This document shows, in pieces, positions 44,787-53,500 of a DNA stretch of 64,000 nt. Position 1 is the first letter of the stretch; the number at the start of each line of letters is the position of its first letter. A model generated the notes under the pieces. That model was not told where the DNA came from and searched no databases. It saw only the letters and a list, made by a program, of their open reading frames with translations. The DNA is from Vreelandella sp042466685 (lineage in GTDB: Bacteria; Pseudomonadota; Gammaproteobacteria; Pseudomonadales; Halomonadaceae), in NCBI RefSeq assembly GCF_042466685.1, contig NZ_CP170448.1:2852001-2916000 (forward strand), read 5' to 3'. A program made the translations under genes and the position numbers.

Positions 44787-45656
44787 TTAGCTAACGGCCA
44801 CTTGCCGGCGCTGACACCACCAGTGGTTGAGCCATAGAGAGGCGGCCATAATAACTGCCCCCAACAGCAAGCGCGGAATATCCGCATCGCGGTTCCAGAT
44901 CACTAAATTGACGATTAACCCAGCCGGAACCAGGGCATTGTTCATAATCGCCAGCGTGCCAGCATCCACTTTGGTGGCCCCCTGGTTCCAGGCAAAATAG
45001 CCGACACCAGACGCGACCAGCCCCAACCATGCAAGGACGCCCCACTGCAGTGAGGTGGTTGGCAGTGCTGCGCTGTTACCAAACAGTAAATAGGCGGGTA
45101 GAGCTACGATCATCGCGCCAATAAAGAACCAGCCAAACACGTTATGCCATGCCAGTGTGGGCGGTAGGTCAGCGGCTAGACGACGATAGCCCACTTGGCC
45201 AAGCGCGAAACAGAGGTTGGCCCCCTGAACAACTAAAAAGCCTGTCCAGAAGCCGCTATCAACGCCGTCATAGCGTATAACCCCTGCCCCAACTACCGCG
45301 AGTAGCGCGGTGACAAGATAGATCGGTGTAAAACGCCCAAACAGCAGGTCATCCAGCAACGCGATATAAATAGGCGTAAAAATAGTGAATAGCAGGACTT
45401 CAGGTACCGATAGCAGCAGAAAAGATTGATAGAAGAAAGTGTACATCACGCCCAACTGGATGGCGCCTAAGCCCATCAGCGCCAGCCGCTGTTTAACTTG
45501 CAGCAAGCTTGGGCGTAAAAACGGTAAGAACACCAGCGTAGCAAGCGTTACCCGCAGCAGCACCGCGAAGTAGCTGTCGACCTGGCCCGCTAGATAGACC
45601 CCTATCAGCGAAAAGGAGAAGGCCCATAGAGCAGTGACGCCGATCAGATAACCCAT
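44787..45656 (-). CDS. EamA/DMT-family transporter
   Basis: 289 residues with ten predicted membrane spans in two EamA repeats (MGYLIGVTALWAFSFSLIGVY to about 135, and WTGFLVVQGANLCFALGQVGYRR to the end). The GATKVDAGTLAIMNNALVPAGLIVNLVIW segment is like that of carboxylate/amino-acid/amine transporters of this family. The substrate is unknown. I choose the ATG at 45656 because GAGG lies seven bases upstream; a TTG at 45668 is less likely. Confidence 0.9.
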   Translation of the reverse strand: MGYLIGVTALWAFSFSLIGVYLAGQVDSYFAVLLRVTLATLVFLPFLRPSLLQVKQRLALMGLGAIQLGVMYTFFYQSFLLLSVPEVLLFTIFTPIYIALLDDLLFGRFTPIYLVTALLAVVGAGVIRYDGVDSGFWTGFLVVQGANLCFALGQVGYRRLAADLPPTLAWHNVFGWFFIGAMIVALPAYLLFGNSAALPTTSLQWGVLAWLGLVASGVGYFAWNQGATKVDAGTLAIMNNALVPAGLIVNLVIWNRDADIPRLLLGAVIMAASLWLNHWWCQRRQVAVS

Positions 45657-45744
45657 CGTAAACCTCAATCTATTATTTAGTTTACGCGAATTATACGCAC
45701 TTGAAGGGGAGTGCCAAGCAGTAAACGCCTTTAGTAGGTGCTAG

Positions 45745-46290
45745 TTAACGCCGCTGCAACCACCAAACCGCATGCACAACGCCTGGCAGCCATCCTGCTA
45801 GCGTGAGCAGCACGGCTAAACCAACACGTTTGCCTCCCCCCAGGGTTAAACCCACCGCCAGCGGAGGCAGGAGTATCGCCAGCGCATAATAGGCAAGCTT
45901 TAACGCTCCAGGCTCAGGCGCAGTTTGCTCTGTTTGTGGCTCAGGGGCCGCTCTGGGTGGTTCGACCTCGACAGCAGCTGATTCAGCTTTAGGTGGCGGT
46001 GTGAAGTGCTCCACAGTGCTGGAAGCGGTCTCAGTGGAAGCTTTTGCGGCCCGCTCTTGGGCAAGCCGATGGGCCTCTTTATCAATTTTCTGCTCTAGGG
46101 TTTCAGCCCCTTCAGCAAGATCATCGTGGTGACGCTCCCAATCTTCCCAATCGTGAGGCGTCCCCGATTTTGGCCGTTGGTGCCCGGCCCCCCGTGCGCG
46201 CTCCCAGGCTTTCTCCTCCAAGGTATTCGGCCGATCAGGGTCTCGGTCAAGCCCCACCCCTTTGCGATTTAAGTACTCACGTGCATCCAT
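45745..46290 (-). CDS. YqaE/Pmp3-like membrane protein with charged N-terminal extension
   Basis: 181 residues. The C-terminal ~50 residues form a Pmp3/YqaE domain with two membrane spans (YYALAILLPPLAVGLTLGG and VGLAVLLTLAGWLPGVVHAVWWL); the LPP and PG..HA.W motifs are diagnostic. The N-terminal ~125 residues are highly charged and low in complexity, with a Trp/His/Asp-rich start (EEKAWERARGAGHQRPKSGTPHDWEDWERHHDDL) resembling DUF2934-type segments, then an Ala/Pro/Glu linker. Stand-alone Pmp3 proteins are about 55 residues and are linked to salt stress. AAGGAG precedes the ATG. Confidence 0.8.
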   Translation of the reverse strand: MDAREYLNRKGVGLDRDPDRPNTLEEKAWERARGAGHQRPKSGTPHDWEDWERHHDDLAEGAETLEQKIDKEAHRLAQERAAKASTETASSTVEHFTPPPKAESAAVEVEPPRAAPEPQTEQTAPEPGALKLAYYALAILLPPLAVGLTLGGGKRVGLAVLLTLAGWLPGVVHAVWWLQRR

Positions 46291-46519
46291 GGGTGGCTCC
46301 TTAATGCGTTAATTTGCAGGTCATTTGGGTGGTTAGAAAATTAACGGCTCAGAAAATTCAGTACTTACAGCGTTGAATGAAGACAGCTTGCAGACAAAAC
46401 AGTGCGGATTAAATCACCTACAGTGAAAGAGTCGCTGCTACTTTAGCACTTAGACCAGATCGCTTTGCTTGCGATGCCCTGCTTGCCATAGCGATTACTA
46501 CGATGAGCAAGGAGTGTCC

Positions 46520-46930
46520 ATGATGAATAGAGCAACCCCCAGCACTGTCCGCGATATCATGTCCCGCGATTGCTACCGTGTCTCACCCAACGCCTCGGTC
46601 ACCACCTTGGCTAAAGGGCTGGCACTTCACCGCCTGCCCGGCGCGCCGGTCGTGGATGATGCCGATCGTTTAATTGGCTTTATTTCAGAACAGGATGTCA
46701 TGGGCCGTGTGCTGGACAGTATTTACCATGATGACGAAGCACCCTTGGTAAAAGAGATGATGCGCCACGAAGTGCTCAGTGTCTCTCCCAATAAAAGCAT
46801 AACCGACCTGGCCCAGGAGATGCTGGGCTCAAAACCTAAAGTCTATCCGGTGGTTGAGCAGCAGCGGCTGGTAGGAATCGTGACACGACGTGATATCCTG
46901 ATAGCGCTATTAGCTATTCGCCGCCATTAG
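46520..46930 (+). CDS. Protein with a CBS domain pair
   Basis: 136 residues made of two CBS domains (residues about 8-65 and 75-135): TVRDIMSRDCYRVSPNASVTTLAKGLALHRLPGAPVVDDADRLIGFISEQDVMGRVLD, then VKEMMRHEVLSVSPNKSITDLAQEMLGSKPKVYPVVEQQRLVGIVTRRDILIALL. CBS pairs bind adenosine nucleotides and usually regulate a partner; none is evident here. The start at 46520 has AAGGAGTGTCC upstream; the open frame back to 46469 begins with TTG and is unlikely to be used. Confidence 0.92.
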   Translation: MMNRATPSTVRDIMSRDCYRVSPNASVTTLAKGLALHRLPGAPVVDDADRLIGFISEQDVMGRVLDSIYHDDEAPLVKEMMRHEVLSVSPNKSITDLAQEMLGSKPKVYPVVEQQRLVGIVTRRDILIALLAIRRH

Positions 46931-46980
46931 CAGGGTTGTTAACGCCCAAGGCAAGCTTTTGACAGAAAAAATCTTTAGCC

Positions 46981-47009
46981 AAAAAAAACCGCTACTCAGG
47001 GAGTAGCGG
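46981..47009 (-). terminator. Minus-strand terminator with no gene upstream of it
   Basis: On the minus strand CCGCTACTC / GAGTAGCGG with a three-base loop is followed by eight T. No convincing protein gene lies on the minus strand before it, so it probably ends a small RNA. Confidence 0.9.
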
Positions 47010-47109
47010 AAGCAAGGGATCAAAACAATAGAGCCAGAACAACAACTTTAGCGACTGCTATCGCGATGTTGCCTGTACATACTCAGACACGCTGTGAAGT
47101 AAAAGTTCG
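46981..47109 (-). ncRNA. Candidate small RNA A
   Basis: An orphan terminator at 46981-47009 and a promoter-like TTGACG (47144-47139), 17-base spacer, TTTACT (47121-47116) on the minus strand would give a transcript of about 129 nt. TGATCCCTTGCTT (47022-47010) directly precedes the terminator stem and is shared with candidate B at 42671-42683. No named family is recognised. Confidence 0.5.
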
Positions 47110-47196
47110 CAAAAAAGTAAAATTTTCGACCCTAGCGGCGTCAAGCGTATAATAACGTAGCTATTTATTAACGGATGACGCCCAGGAGCAGAGCGA

Positions 47197-47556
47197 ATGG
47201 CGCTGTATTTATTAGTGTTTGGAGTCTGCTTACTCGTCATTGGTGCGGTAATGCTGGTGCTGATGACGTCAAGCACCCCACGCTACCGCACTGAGCCCAA
47301 AGATTTACTAGCGGTGTTTGATAAGGCGCTCAACAGCCAAGTGAGCGAAACCGAGTGGAACGCAATAATCGGTTACCCCATTCGACACAACGAGTACTTG
47401 GACAATATTAGACGTCGCGCTGCGCACTTAATGGAGCAGCATGGACGGCGGTGGATGGTTGCCCAAGGTAAGCCACTTCTCAATCAGGAAGGTCAGGCAG
47501 AACTGCAGGCCCTTCGCGACCACTTACACGCCCACACTGCCCTTCGCCAGCAGTAG
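47197..47556 (+). CDS. Hypothetical membrane-anchored protein
   Basis: 119 residues. One N-terminal membrane span (YLLVFGVCLLVIGAVMLVLM, residues 4-23) anchors a cytoplasmic or periplasmic helical part with many charged residues (RYRTEPKDLLAVFDKALNSQVSETEWNAIIGYPIRHNEYLDNIRRRAAHLMEQHGRRWM). I do not recognise the family. AGGAG precedes the ATG at normal spacing, and codon use matches the neighbours, so the gene is probably real. Confidence 0.75.
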   Translation: MALYLLVFGVCLLVIGAVMLVLMTSSTPRYRTEPKDLLAVFDKALNSQVSETEWNAIIGYPIRHNEYLDNIRRRAAHLMEQHGRRWMVAQGKPLLNQEGQAELQALRDHLHAHTALRQQ

Positions 47557-47630
47557 CTGACGCGGTTTAAAGGCGTTTTGCGGTTCAGGAGTCCGACTGC
47601 AAATGACCTAATGCAATTCAGGAGAACTGC

Positions 47631-48464
47631 ATGCCCAGCACTATTCGACAGATACCGCTAGCTAGCGCTACCCATCACCACACCCATGATTTTCATCAGA
47701 TTGTGATTACGCTGTGCGGCTCTTCAGAATTTGAAATTGAAGGCTTAGGTGGCCGAGTCAATGCCTTTTCGGGCTGTATCGTTCCCGCAAACCACGAGCA
47801 TTACTACTCAGGTTACGGTCATAACCGTCAGTTAATTTTCGATCTTCCGGAAGACGCTCCCGCGCTAACCGGCGAGAATCGCGAACTGGTAGCGCTATTC
47901 GATGCCCCACGCTTTTTTGGCCTGGATAACGCTCTGCGCCACTACCTGGAATTTATGCAAAGCGAGCTTGCTCAAGGGTTTGATACGTCGACTAACTCCT
48001 TTCAGCAAGACCGTTTAGCCGCCACACTGCTGGGCTCACTCAAGGCGCGCCTGGGTACTGCCGCTAACAGTGCTCAGCAGCGTCTGGATTTGACGCGGAT
48101 CAACCGCTTTATTCGCCAGCACCTCGCGGAGGATCTGCGCGTTGCTGATCTAGCGCGGCTAGCCTGTCTAAGCGAAGCGCACTTTTCCGACTGCTTTCGT
48201 GCTCAAACGGGGCTTTCACCCTGGCAGTACGTAAAGCGCCAACGTCTGCATGCCGCCCGACAGCTGATCCTGCAAAGTCGCCTGCCACTCACGGATATTG
48301 CGATTCAAACCGGGTTTGCCAACCAAAGTGCACTCTCTCATGCATTTCGTCGCAGTTACGGATTGTCGCCACGCAAATTACGCCAAGCGGATGCACCACC
48401 GGTAGCCATTAATCCATCAAAAGCTGCTTTAGGGACAGTAGCAAGCCAGCAAAAGCTCTACTAA
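47631..48464 (+). CDS. AraC/XylS-family transcriptional regulator
   Basis: 277 residues. The N-terminal cupin-like sensor (HHHTHDFHQIVITLCGSSEFEIEGLGGRVNAFSGCIVPANHEHYYSG) is followed by two helix-turn-helix motifs at the C-terminus: LRVADLARLACLSEAHFSDCFRAQTGLSPWQYV and LTDIAIQTGFANQSALSHAFRRSYGLSPRKLR. AraC-type activators (PruR) control putA in pseudomonads, and here the gene precedes putP-putA, so a role in proline use is likely but inferred. A pair of 14-base direct repeats with a 21-base period starts 23 bases after its stop. Confidence 0.9.
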   Translation: MPSTIRQIPLASATHHHTHDFHQIVITLCGSSEFEIEGLGGRVNAFSGCIVPANHEHYYSGYGHNRQLIFDLPEDAPALTGENRELVALFDAPRFFGLDNALRHYLEFMQSELAQGFDTSTNSFQQDRLAATLLGSLKARLGTAANSAQQRLDLTRINRFIRQHLAEDLRVADLARLACLSEAHFSDCFRAQTGLSPWQYVKRQRLHAARQLILQSRLPLTDIAIQTGFANQSALSHAFRRSYGLSPRKLRQADAPPVAINPSKAALGTVASQQKLY

Positions 48465-48486
48465 AGTCGTATAACTGCTGATCTTA

Positions 48487-48521
48487 CCGCGGAATTGACA
48501 CGTTTTGCCGTGGAATCAACA
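48487..48521. promoter_or_regulatory. Direct repeat, candidate AraC-family binding site
   Basis: CCGCGGAATTGACA (48487-48500) and CCGTGGAATCAACA (48508-48521) match at 11 of 14 positions with a 21-base period, two helical turns, the spacing typical of AraC-type half sites. The adjacent regulator gene makes it the prime candidate. Confidence 0.5.
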
Positions 48522-48590
48522 TACACCAGAGATGACGGCACTCTACATTCGCTTATTTACTTGGGCGTCATGCCCTGTTACCCATTTGCT

Positions 48591-48686
48591 CTGTACCTAC
48601 AACGTTTCGTGGCTGAGGAAACCAATACCAATAACACCGCTGCATTAGGCGGGAACGCGTCGCTGCTGGCGCTAGGGGATGAGTGA
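48591..48686 (+). pseudogene. Relic of the 3' end of an older putA
   Basis: Read in frame to the TGA at 48684-48686, the segment gives LYLQRFVAEETNTNNTAA then LGGNASLLALGDE. This is the diagnostic C-terminus of PutA; the intact putA in this window ends DTTAAGGNASLLATAE. Only about 30 codons remain. It has one extra Leu before GGNAS and no start or catalytic domains. It differs enough from the local putA to be the tail of a distinct, lost or displaced putA rather than a recent copy. Confidence 0.75.
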
Positions 48687-48938
48687 GCCACTCATCAACA
48701 TCATGAACCTGAACTCCTGAACAGGAAACTAACTTATGGTCGACAATAATATAGGGATCACTGCTTACCAAGGTACCAACAAGCTCTCTGACTTAATGAT
48801 TGGTGGATGCTCGTTTGGCCTTCTGACGTGAATAAACAACAGGGGCAATAAAAACAACGCGGTTTACTACTGGGCTCTACCCGGTGACCGCACCAATAGG
48901 TCGGACCTAGTTCCTTCCTGACGAACTGGAGAAGTTAC

Positions 48939-50432
48939 ATGGCTATAGGTGTCTGGATCAGTCTCATTGCGTACTTTGTGCTCATGGTCGCCATCGGTAT
49001 TTATGCGATGCGCAAATCCACCTCTTCCTCTGAAGATTACATGCTGGGTGGTCGTACCCTCAGCCCTAAAGTAGCGGCTCTGTCGGCCGGTGCTTCGGAT
49101 ATGAGTGGCTGGTTGCTGCTGGGTTTACCTGGGGCAATGTTTGTCTCTGGCTTGGGTTCCGCCTGGATCGGCATTGGTTTGCTCGTTGGGGCGTTATTCA
49201 ACTGGATTCTGGTCGCTCCGCGCCTACGTGAACAGACCGTTCACTATGGCAATGCGATCACCATCCCAGCCTTCCTGGCAAACCGATTCCCGACCCGATC
49301 CATGTCACTGCGTACCGTGTCGGCCATCGTCATCGTCGTATTTTTCGCCGTTTACACGGCCTCAGGCCTGGTGGCTGGCGGCAAGCTGTTTGAAAGCGCG
49401 TTCTCAGGCATTTACAACTTCGGGGATATGAGCAACTACGCCATGGGCGTCATGATCACCCTGGGCGTGGTGCTTATTTACACCGTTGTCGGTGGTTTCC
49501 TGGCCGTGAGCATGACCGACTTCGTACAGGGCTGCATCATGATGCTGGCCCTGGTGATCATGCCGGCGGTGGTACTCTTTGGTGAAGGTGGCGGCGGCTT
49601 TTCGCAGGCCTCACAAACGCTGAATGAGGTCGACCCTACTCTACTCTCCTGGACCTCGGGGCTCACTTTTATTGGCTGGCTCTCGGCAGTCACCTGGGGG
49701 CTGGGTTACTTCGGTCAGCCGCATATCATTGTGCGCTTCATGGCCATCCGGACACTCAAGGATGTACCGATTGCCCGCAACATCGGCATGGGCTGGATGC
49801 TTATCTCGCTGATCGGTGCTGTGTCTCTGGGTATCTTTGGCCGCGCTTATGCCATCCGTAATGGCCTGGATATCGAAGATCCGGAAACCATCTTTATCGT
49901 CCTGGCAAACCTGCTATTCCATCCGCTGATTACCGGCTTCCTCTATGCAGCACTGCTTGCTGCGGTCATGAGCACCGTTTCCAGTCAGCTGTTGGTGGCC
50001 TCTTCGTCACTCACCGAAGACTTCTACCGTCTATTCCTGAACAAGACAGCCTCTGAGGCACAGTGTGTGGCCGTTGGCCGTGTCAGTGTAGTGCTGGTGG
50101 GCATTGTCGCAGCGGTTATTGCCTCTGACGAAAACTCCCAGGTTCTAGGGCTGGTCAGTAACGCCTGGGCAGGCTTCGGTGCTGCCTTTGGCCCGCTGAT
50201 TATCCTATCGCTGATGTGGTCACGCACCAACGGCAATGGTGCTATCGCAGGCATGGTGGTAGGCGCACTCACCGTAATGGTCTGGATTGCACTCGGCTGG
50301 AACGGCTCCTTTATGGGTGGCCCGGGCGTTTACGAGATTATCCCTGGCTTTATCGCCTCCTTCATTGCCATCATCGTCGTAAGCAATGCCACCGACGATG
50401 TCGGTGAATATCAGCATATCGAACGCAAATAA
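48939..50432 (+). CDS. putP: Sodium/proline symporter
   Basis: A 497-residue inner-membrane protein of the sodium:solute symporter family with about 13 spans. It opens WISLIAYFVLMVAIGIYAMRKSTSSSEDYMLGGRTLSPKVAALSAGASDMSGWLLLGLPGAMFVSGL, which is PutP-specific and includes the sodium-site Asp and Ser residues. The later SSQLLVASSSLTEDFYR is also characteristic. It imports proline with sodium for oxidation by PutA and, in halophiles, as a compatible solute. It lies just before putA, separated by a strong palindromic hairpin. Confidence 0.96.
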   Translation: MAIGVWISLIAYFVLMVAIGIYAMRKSTSSSEDYMLGGRTLSPKVAALSAGASDMSGWLLLGLPGAMFVSGLGSAWIGIGLLVGALFNWILVAPRLREQTVHYGNAITIPAFLANRFPTRSMSLRTVSAIVIVVFFAVYTASGLVAGGKLFESAFSGIYNFGDMSNYAMGVMITLGVVLIYTVVGGFLAVSMTDFVQGCIMMLALVIMPAVVLFGEGGGGFSQASQTLNEVDPTLLSWTSGLTFIGWLSAVTWGLGYFGQPHIIVRFMAIRTLKDVPIARNIGMGWMLISLIGAVSLGIFGRAYAIRNGLDIEDPETIFIVLANLLFHPLITGFLYAALLAAVMSTVSSQLLVASSSLTEDFYRLFLNKTASEAQCVAVGRVSVVLVGIVAAVIASDENSQVLGLVSNAWAGFGAAFGPLIILSLMWSRTNGNGAIAGMVVGALTVMVWIALGWNGSFMGGPGVYEIIPGFIASFIAIIVVSNATDDVGEYQHIERK

Positions 50433-50457
50433 GCGCTCAAGATACATTTAGCGTATC

Positions 50458-50483
50458 AAGAGGGCTCCCGCGGGAGCCCTCTT
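50458..50483 (+). terminator. Perfect 26-bp palindrome between putP and putA
   Basis: Arms AAGAGGGCTCCCG / CGGGAGCCCTCTT meet without a loop; in RNA the centre would open to a four-base loop. It lies 25 bases after the putP stop. There is little T-run after it, so it may attenuate rather than fully stop transcription into putA. Confidence 0.75.
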
Positions 50484-50555
50484 CAGGTTAGAGAATGACT
50501 ACATTCTAACCGGCGCAGCAACGCCAACCTGTCGGCTAGCAAGGAGAGACCCTGT

Positions 50556-53500
50556 ATGAACGATCATCTGCATAGCGACGTGAGTGATCTACGCTCACGC
50601 ATTCGCAGCCATTATGATGCCAACGAGGCAGATGTGCTGCACGGGCTTTTAGAGCGTATCAAGCTGTCGGAGGATGACCGCAAGAAGGTCGCTGCTGTCG
50701 GTGCCAACTACGTGGAGCGTGTGCGTAAAGAGAGATCGCCCTCAATGATGGAGGCGTTCCTGGCCGAGTACGGGCTCTCGACCACCGAGGGCGTTGGCCT
50801 GATGTGTCTGGCAGAAGCGCTGCTGCGTGTGCCCGATGCGGAAACCATCGATGACCTGATCCACGACAAAATCGAGCCCTCCGACTGGGGCGCCCACCTG
50901 GGCAAGTCGTCTTCGTCCATGGTCAATGCCTCGACCTGGGCACTGCTACTGACCGGCAAGGTACTGGAAGAGGATCCCAAGGGCCCAACACGGGCGCTGC
51001 GCGGCCTGGTTCGCCGTATGGGCGAGCCGGTGGTACGTAAGGCGGTTGGTCAATCGATGAAGATTCTTGGCCGCCAGTTCGTGCTTGGCCAGACCATCGA
51101 CGAAGGCATGAAGAATGCCCGTGAACTCGAGAAACAGGGCTACACCTACTCCTACGACATGCTGGGCGAAGCGGCGCGCACTGACGAAGATGCCGTCCGC
51201 TATCACGAGGCTTATGCCAAGGCGATCTCCGCCATCGCCGAGCAGGCCAAAGGTGATGTGCGCGGCAGCCCCGGTATTTCGGTAAAACTCTCGGCGCTGC
51301 ATCCGCGCTATGAATACACCCACCGTGACACGGTGATGGCAGAGCTATTGCCCCGGGCCAAAGAGCTGGTGCAGCAGGCGGCCAAGGCCAATATCGGTTT
51401 CAATATCGACGCCGAAGAGCAGGATCGATTGGATCTGTCTCTTGACGTGATTGAGGCGCTAATGGCCGACCCCAGTCTGGACGGTTGGGATGGCTTCGGG
51501 GTCGTCGTGCAGGCTTACGGGCGCCGCGCCGCGCCGATGATCGAAACCCTCTACGAACTCGCCGAGCGGTTTAACCGCAAGATCATGGTACGCCTGGTGA
51601 AAGGCGCTTACTGGGATACCGAGATCAAGCTTTCTCAGGAGATGGGCGTCAAGACCTTCCCGGTCTTCACCCGCAAGGTCAACACCGATGTCAGCTACAT
51701 GGCCTGCGCGCAGATGCTGCTCGACCGTCGCGACCGCATCTATCCGCAGTTCGCCACCCACAATGCCCACACTTGCGCCGCCGTCGCAGAAATGGCGGGC
51801 GACGACAAGGACAGCTACGAGTTCCAACGCCTGCACGGCATGGGCGAATCGCTCCACCACATCGTCAAAGAGACAGAAGGCACCCACTGCCGTATTTATG
51901 CCCCGGTTGGCGCGCACCGCGACCTGCTAGCCTATCTGGTACGCCGCCTGCTGGAGAACGGTGCAAACTCGTCGTTCGTTAACCAGGTAGTTGATAGCTC
52001 GATTCCACCAAGCGATGTATCAAGGGATCCCATTGAAGGCTTTAAGCAGCTCGGCAACGACGTTTCAAGCCCCCTGATCCGCCAGCCTGGCGAGCTGTTT
52101 GCGCCTGAGCGCAAAAACTCCAAGGGCTACCGGATCAATGAGCCCGCCTCAATCCTGCCACTGCTCAATGCTCGCGAAACGTTTGCCGACGCCACCTGGA
52201 CAGCAGGCCCCATGCTGGTGGGCAACCCCGCTCCCCAGGGCCCGGCGCGCGACGCCGTCTCCCCTGCCGACGGCTCACGGGTAATTGGCAAGGTGCATGA
52301 AGCCACCCCGGAAGAGGTCACCACTGCCCTCGACGCCGCCGAACAAGGTTTTAAAGAGTGGTCTGCACGCCCAGCGGCCGAGCGCGCCGCGGTACTGCGC
52401 CGCACCGCCGACCTCTACGAAGAACATATCGCTGAGCTAACCGTGATCACCACCCGTGAAGCGGGCAAGATGATGTTCGATGGTATCGCCGAAGTGCGCG
52501 AAGCGGTGGATTTCCTACGCTACTACGCCAACGAAGGCGAGCGGTTGGAAGCGGAAGAGCCCGGCAGCGCCCGCGGCATTTTCGTCTGCATCAGCCCATG
52601 GAACTTCCCCCTGGCCATCACCACCGGGCAGATTGCTGCTGCCTTAGTGGCCGGTAACGCGGTAATCGCCAAGCCCGCCGAACAGACGCCGCTGATCGCC
52701 GCCCGCGCCGTCGAGCTGATGCGTGAAGCTGGCTTACCGGAAGCGGCGCTACAGCTACTGCCTGGCGATGGCCCAACGGTAGGTGGCCCGCTGACCAGCG
52801 ATCCACGTATCGCTGGGGTCTGCTTCACCGGCTCGACCCCGGTAGCCCAAATCATCCACAAAGCGCTGGCCGAGAACGCGGGCTCCGATGCAATACTGAT
52901 CGCCGAAACTGGCGGGCTAAACTCCATGATCGTGGACTCCACAGCGCTGACCGAACAAGCGGTGCGCGATATCCTGATCTCCTCCTTCCAGTCAGCTGGT
53001 CAGCGCTGTTCCGCGCTGCGCATGCTGTATGTCCAGGAAGAGGCCCGAGACCGCCTGCTCAACATGCTCTACGGCGCCATGGACGCACTCACCATTGGCG
53101 ACCCTTGGAACACGGACACCGACGTTTCGCCGGTGATCGACACCGATGCCCAGACCGAAATCAGCGACTATGTGGCAGCACAAGAGAAAGCCGGCAAAGT
53201 GCTCAAGAAGCTGTCCGCACCGGAGAACGGCACCTTCGTCACCCCGGCGGTGATCGACGTTGGCGGCATCGAAGATCTCGAACGTGAAATTTTCGGCCCG
53301 GTGCTGCACGTCGCCACCTTCAAGGCGCGGGATATCGATAAGGTAGTCGACGACATCAATGGTAAGGGCTACGGGCTAACCTTCGGCCTGCATACCCGCA
53401 TCGACGACCGCGTGCAGCAAATCGTCGAGCGCATCCATGTCGGCAACGTCTACGTCAACCGTAACCAAATTGGCGCCATTGTTGGCTCCCAGCCGTTCGG

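Larger units (their letters stand above)
48465..48938. other. Intergenic region with direct repeats and a putA relic
   Basis: This 474-base stretch between the AraC-type gene and putP holds the direct repeats at 48487-48521 and the putA relic at 48591-48686. Beyond the relic, 48687-48938 shows no gene; it must carry the putP promoter, which I could not pinpoint. Confidence 0.7.

Noticed and set aside
47058..47276. A 72-residue minus-strand frame that could explain the orphan terminator
   Set aside because: It overlaps the promoter and start of the 119-residue gene, has no ribosome site and a composition unlike real genes here; a small RNA explains the terminator better.
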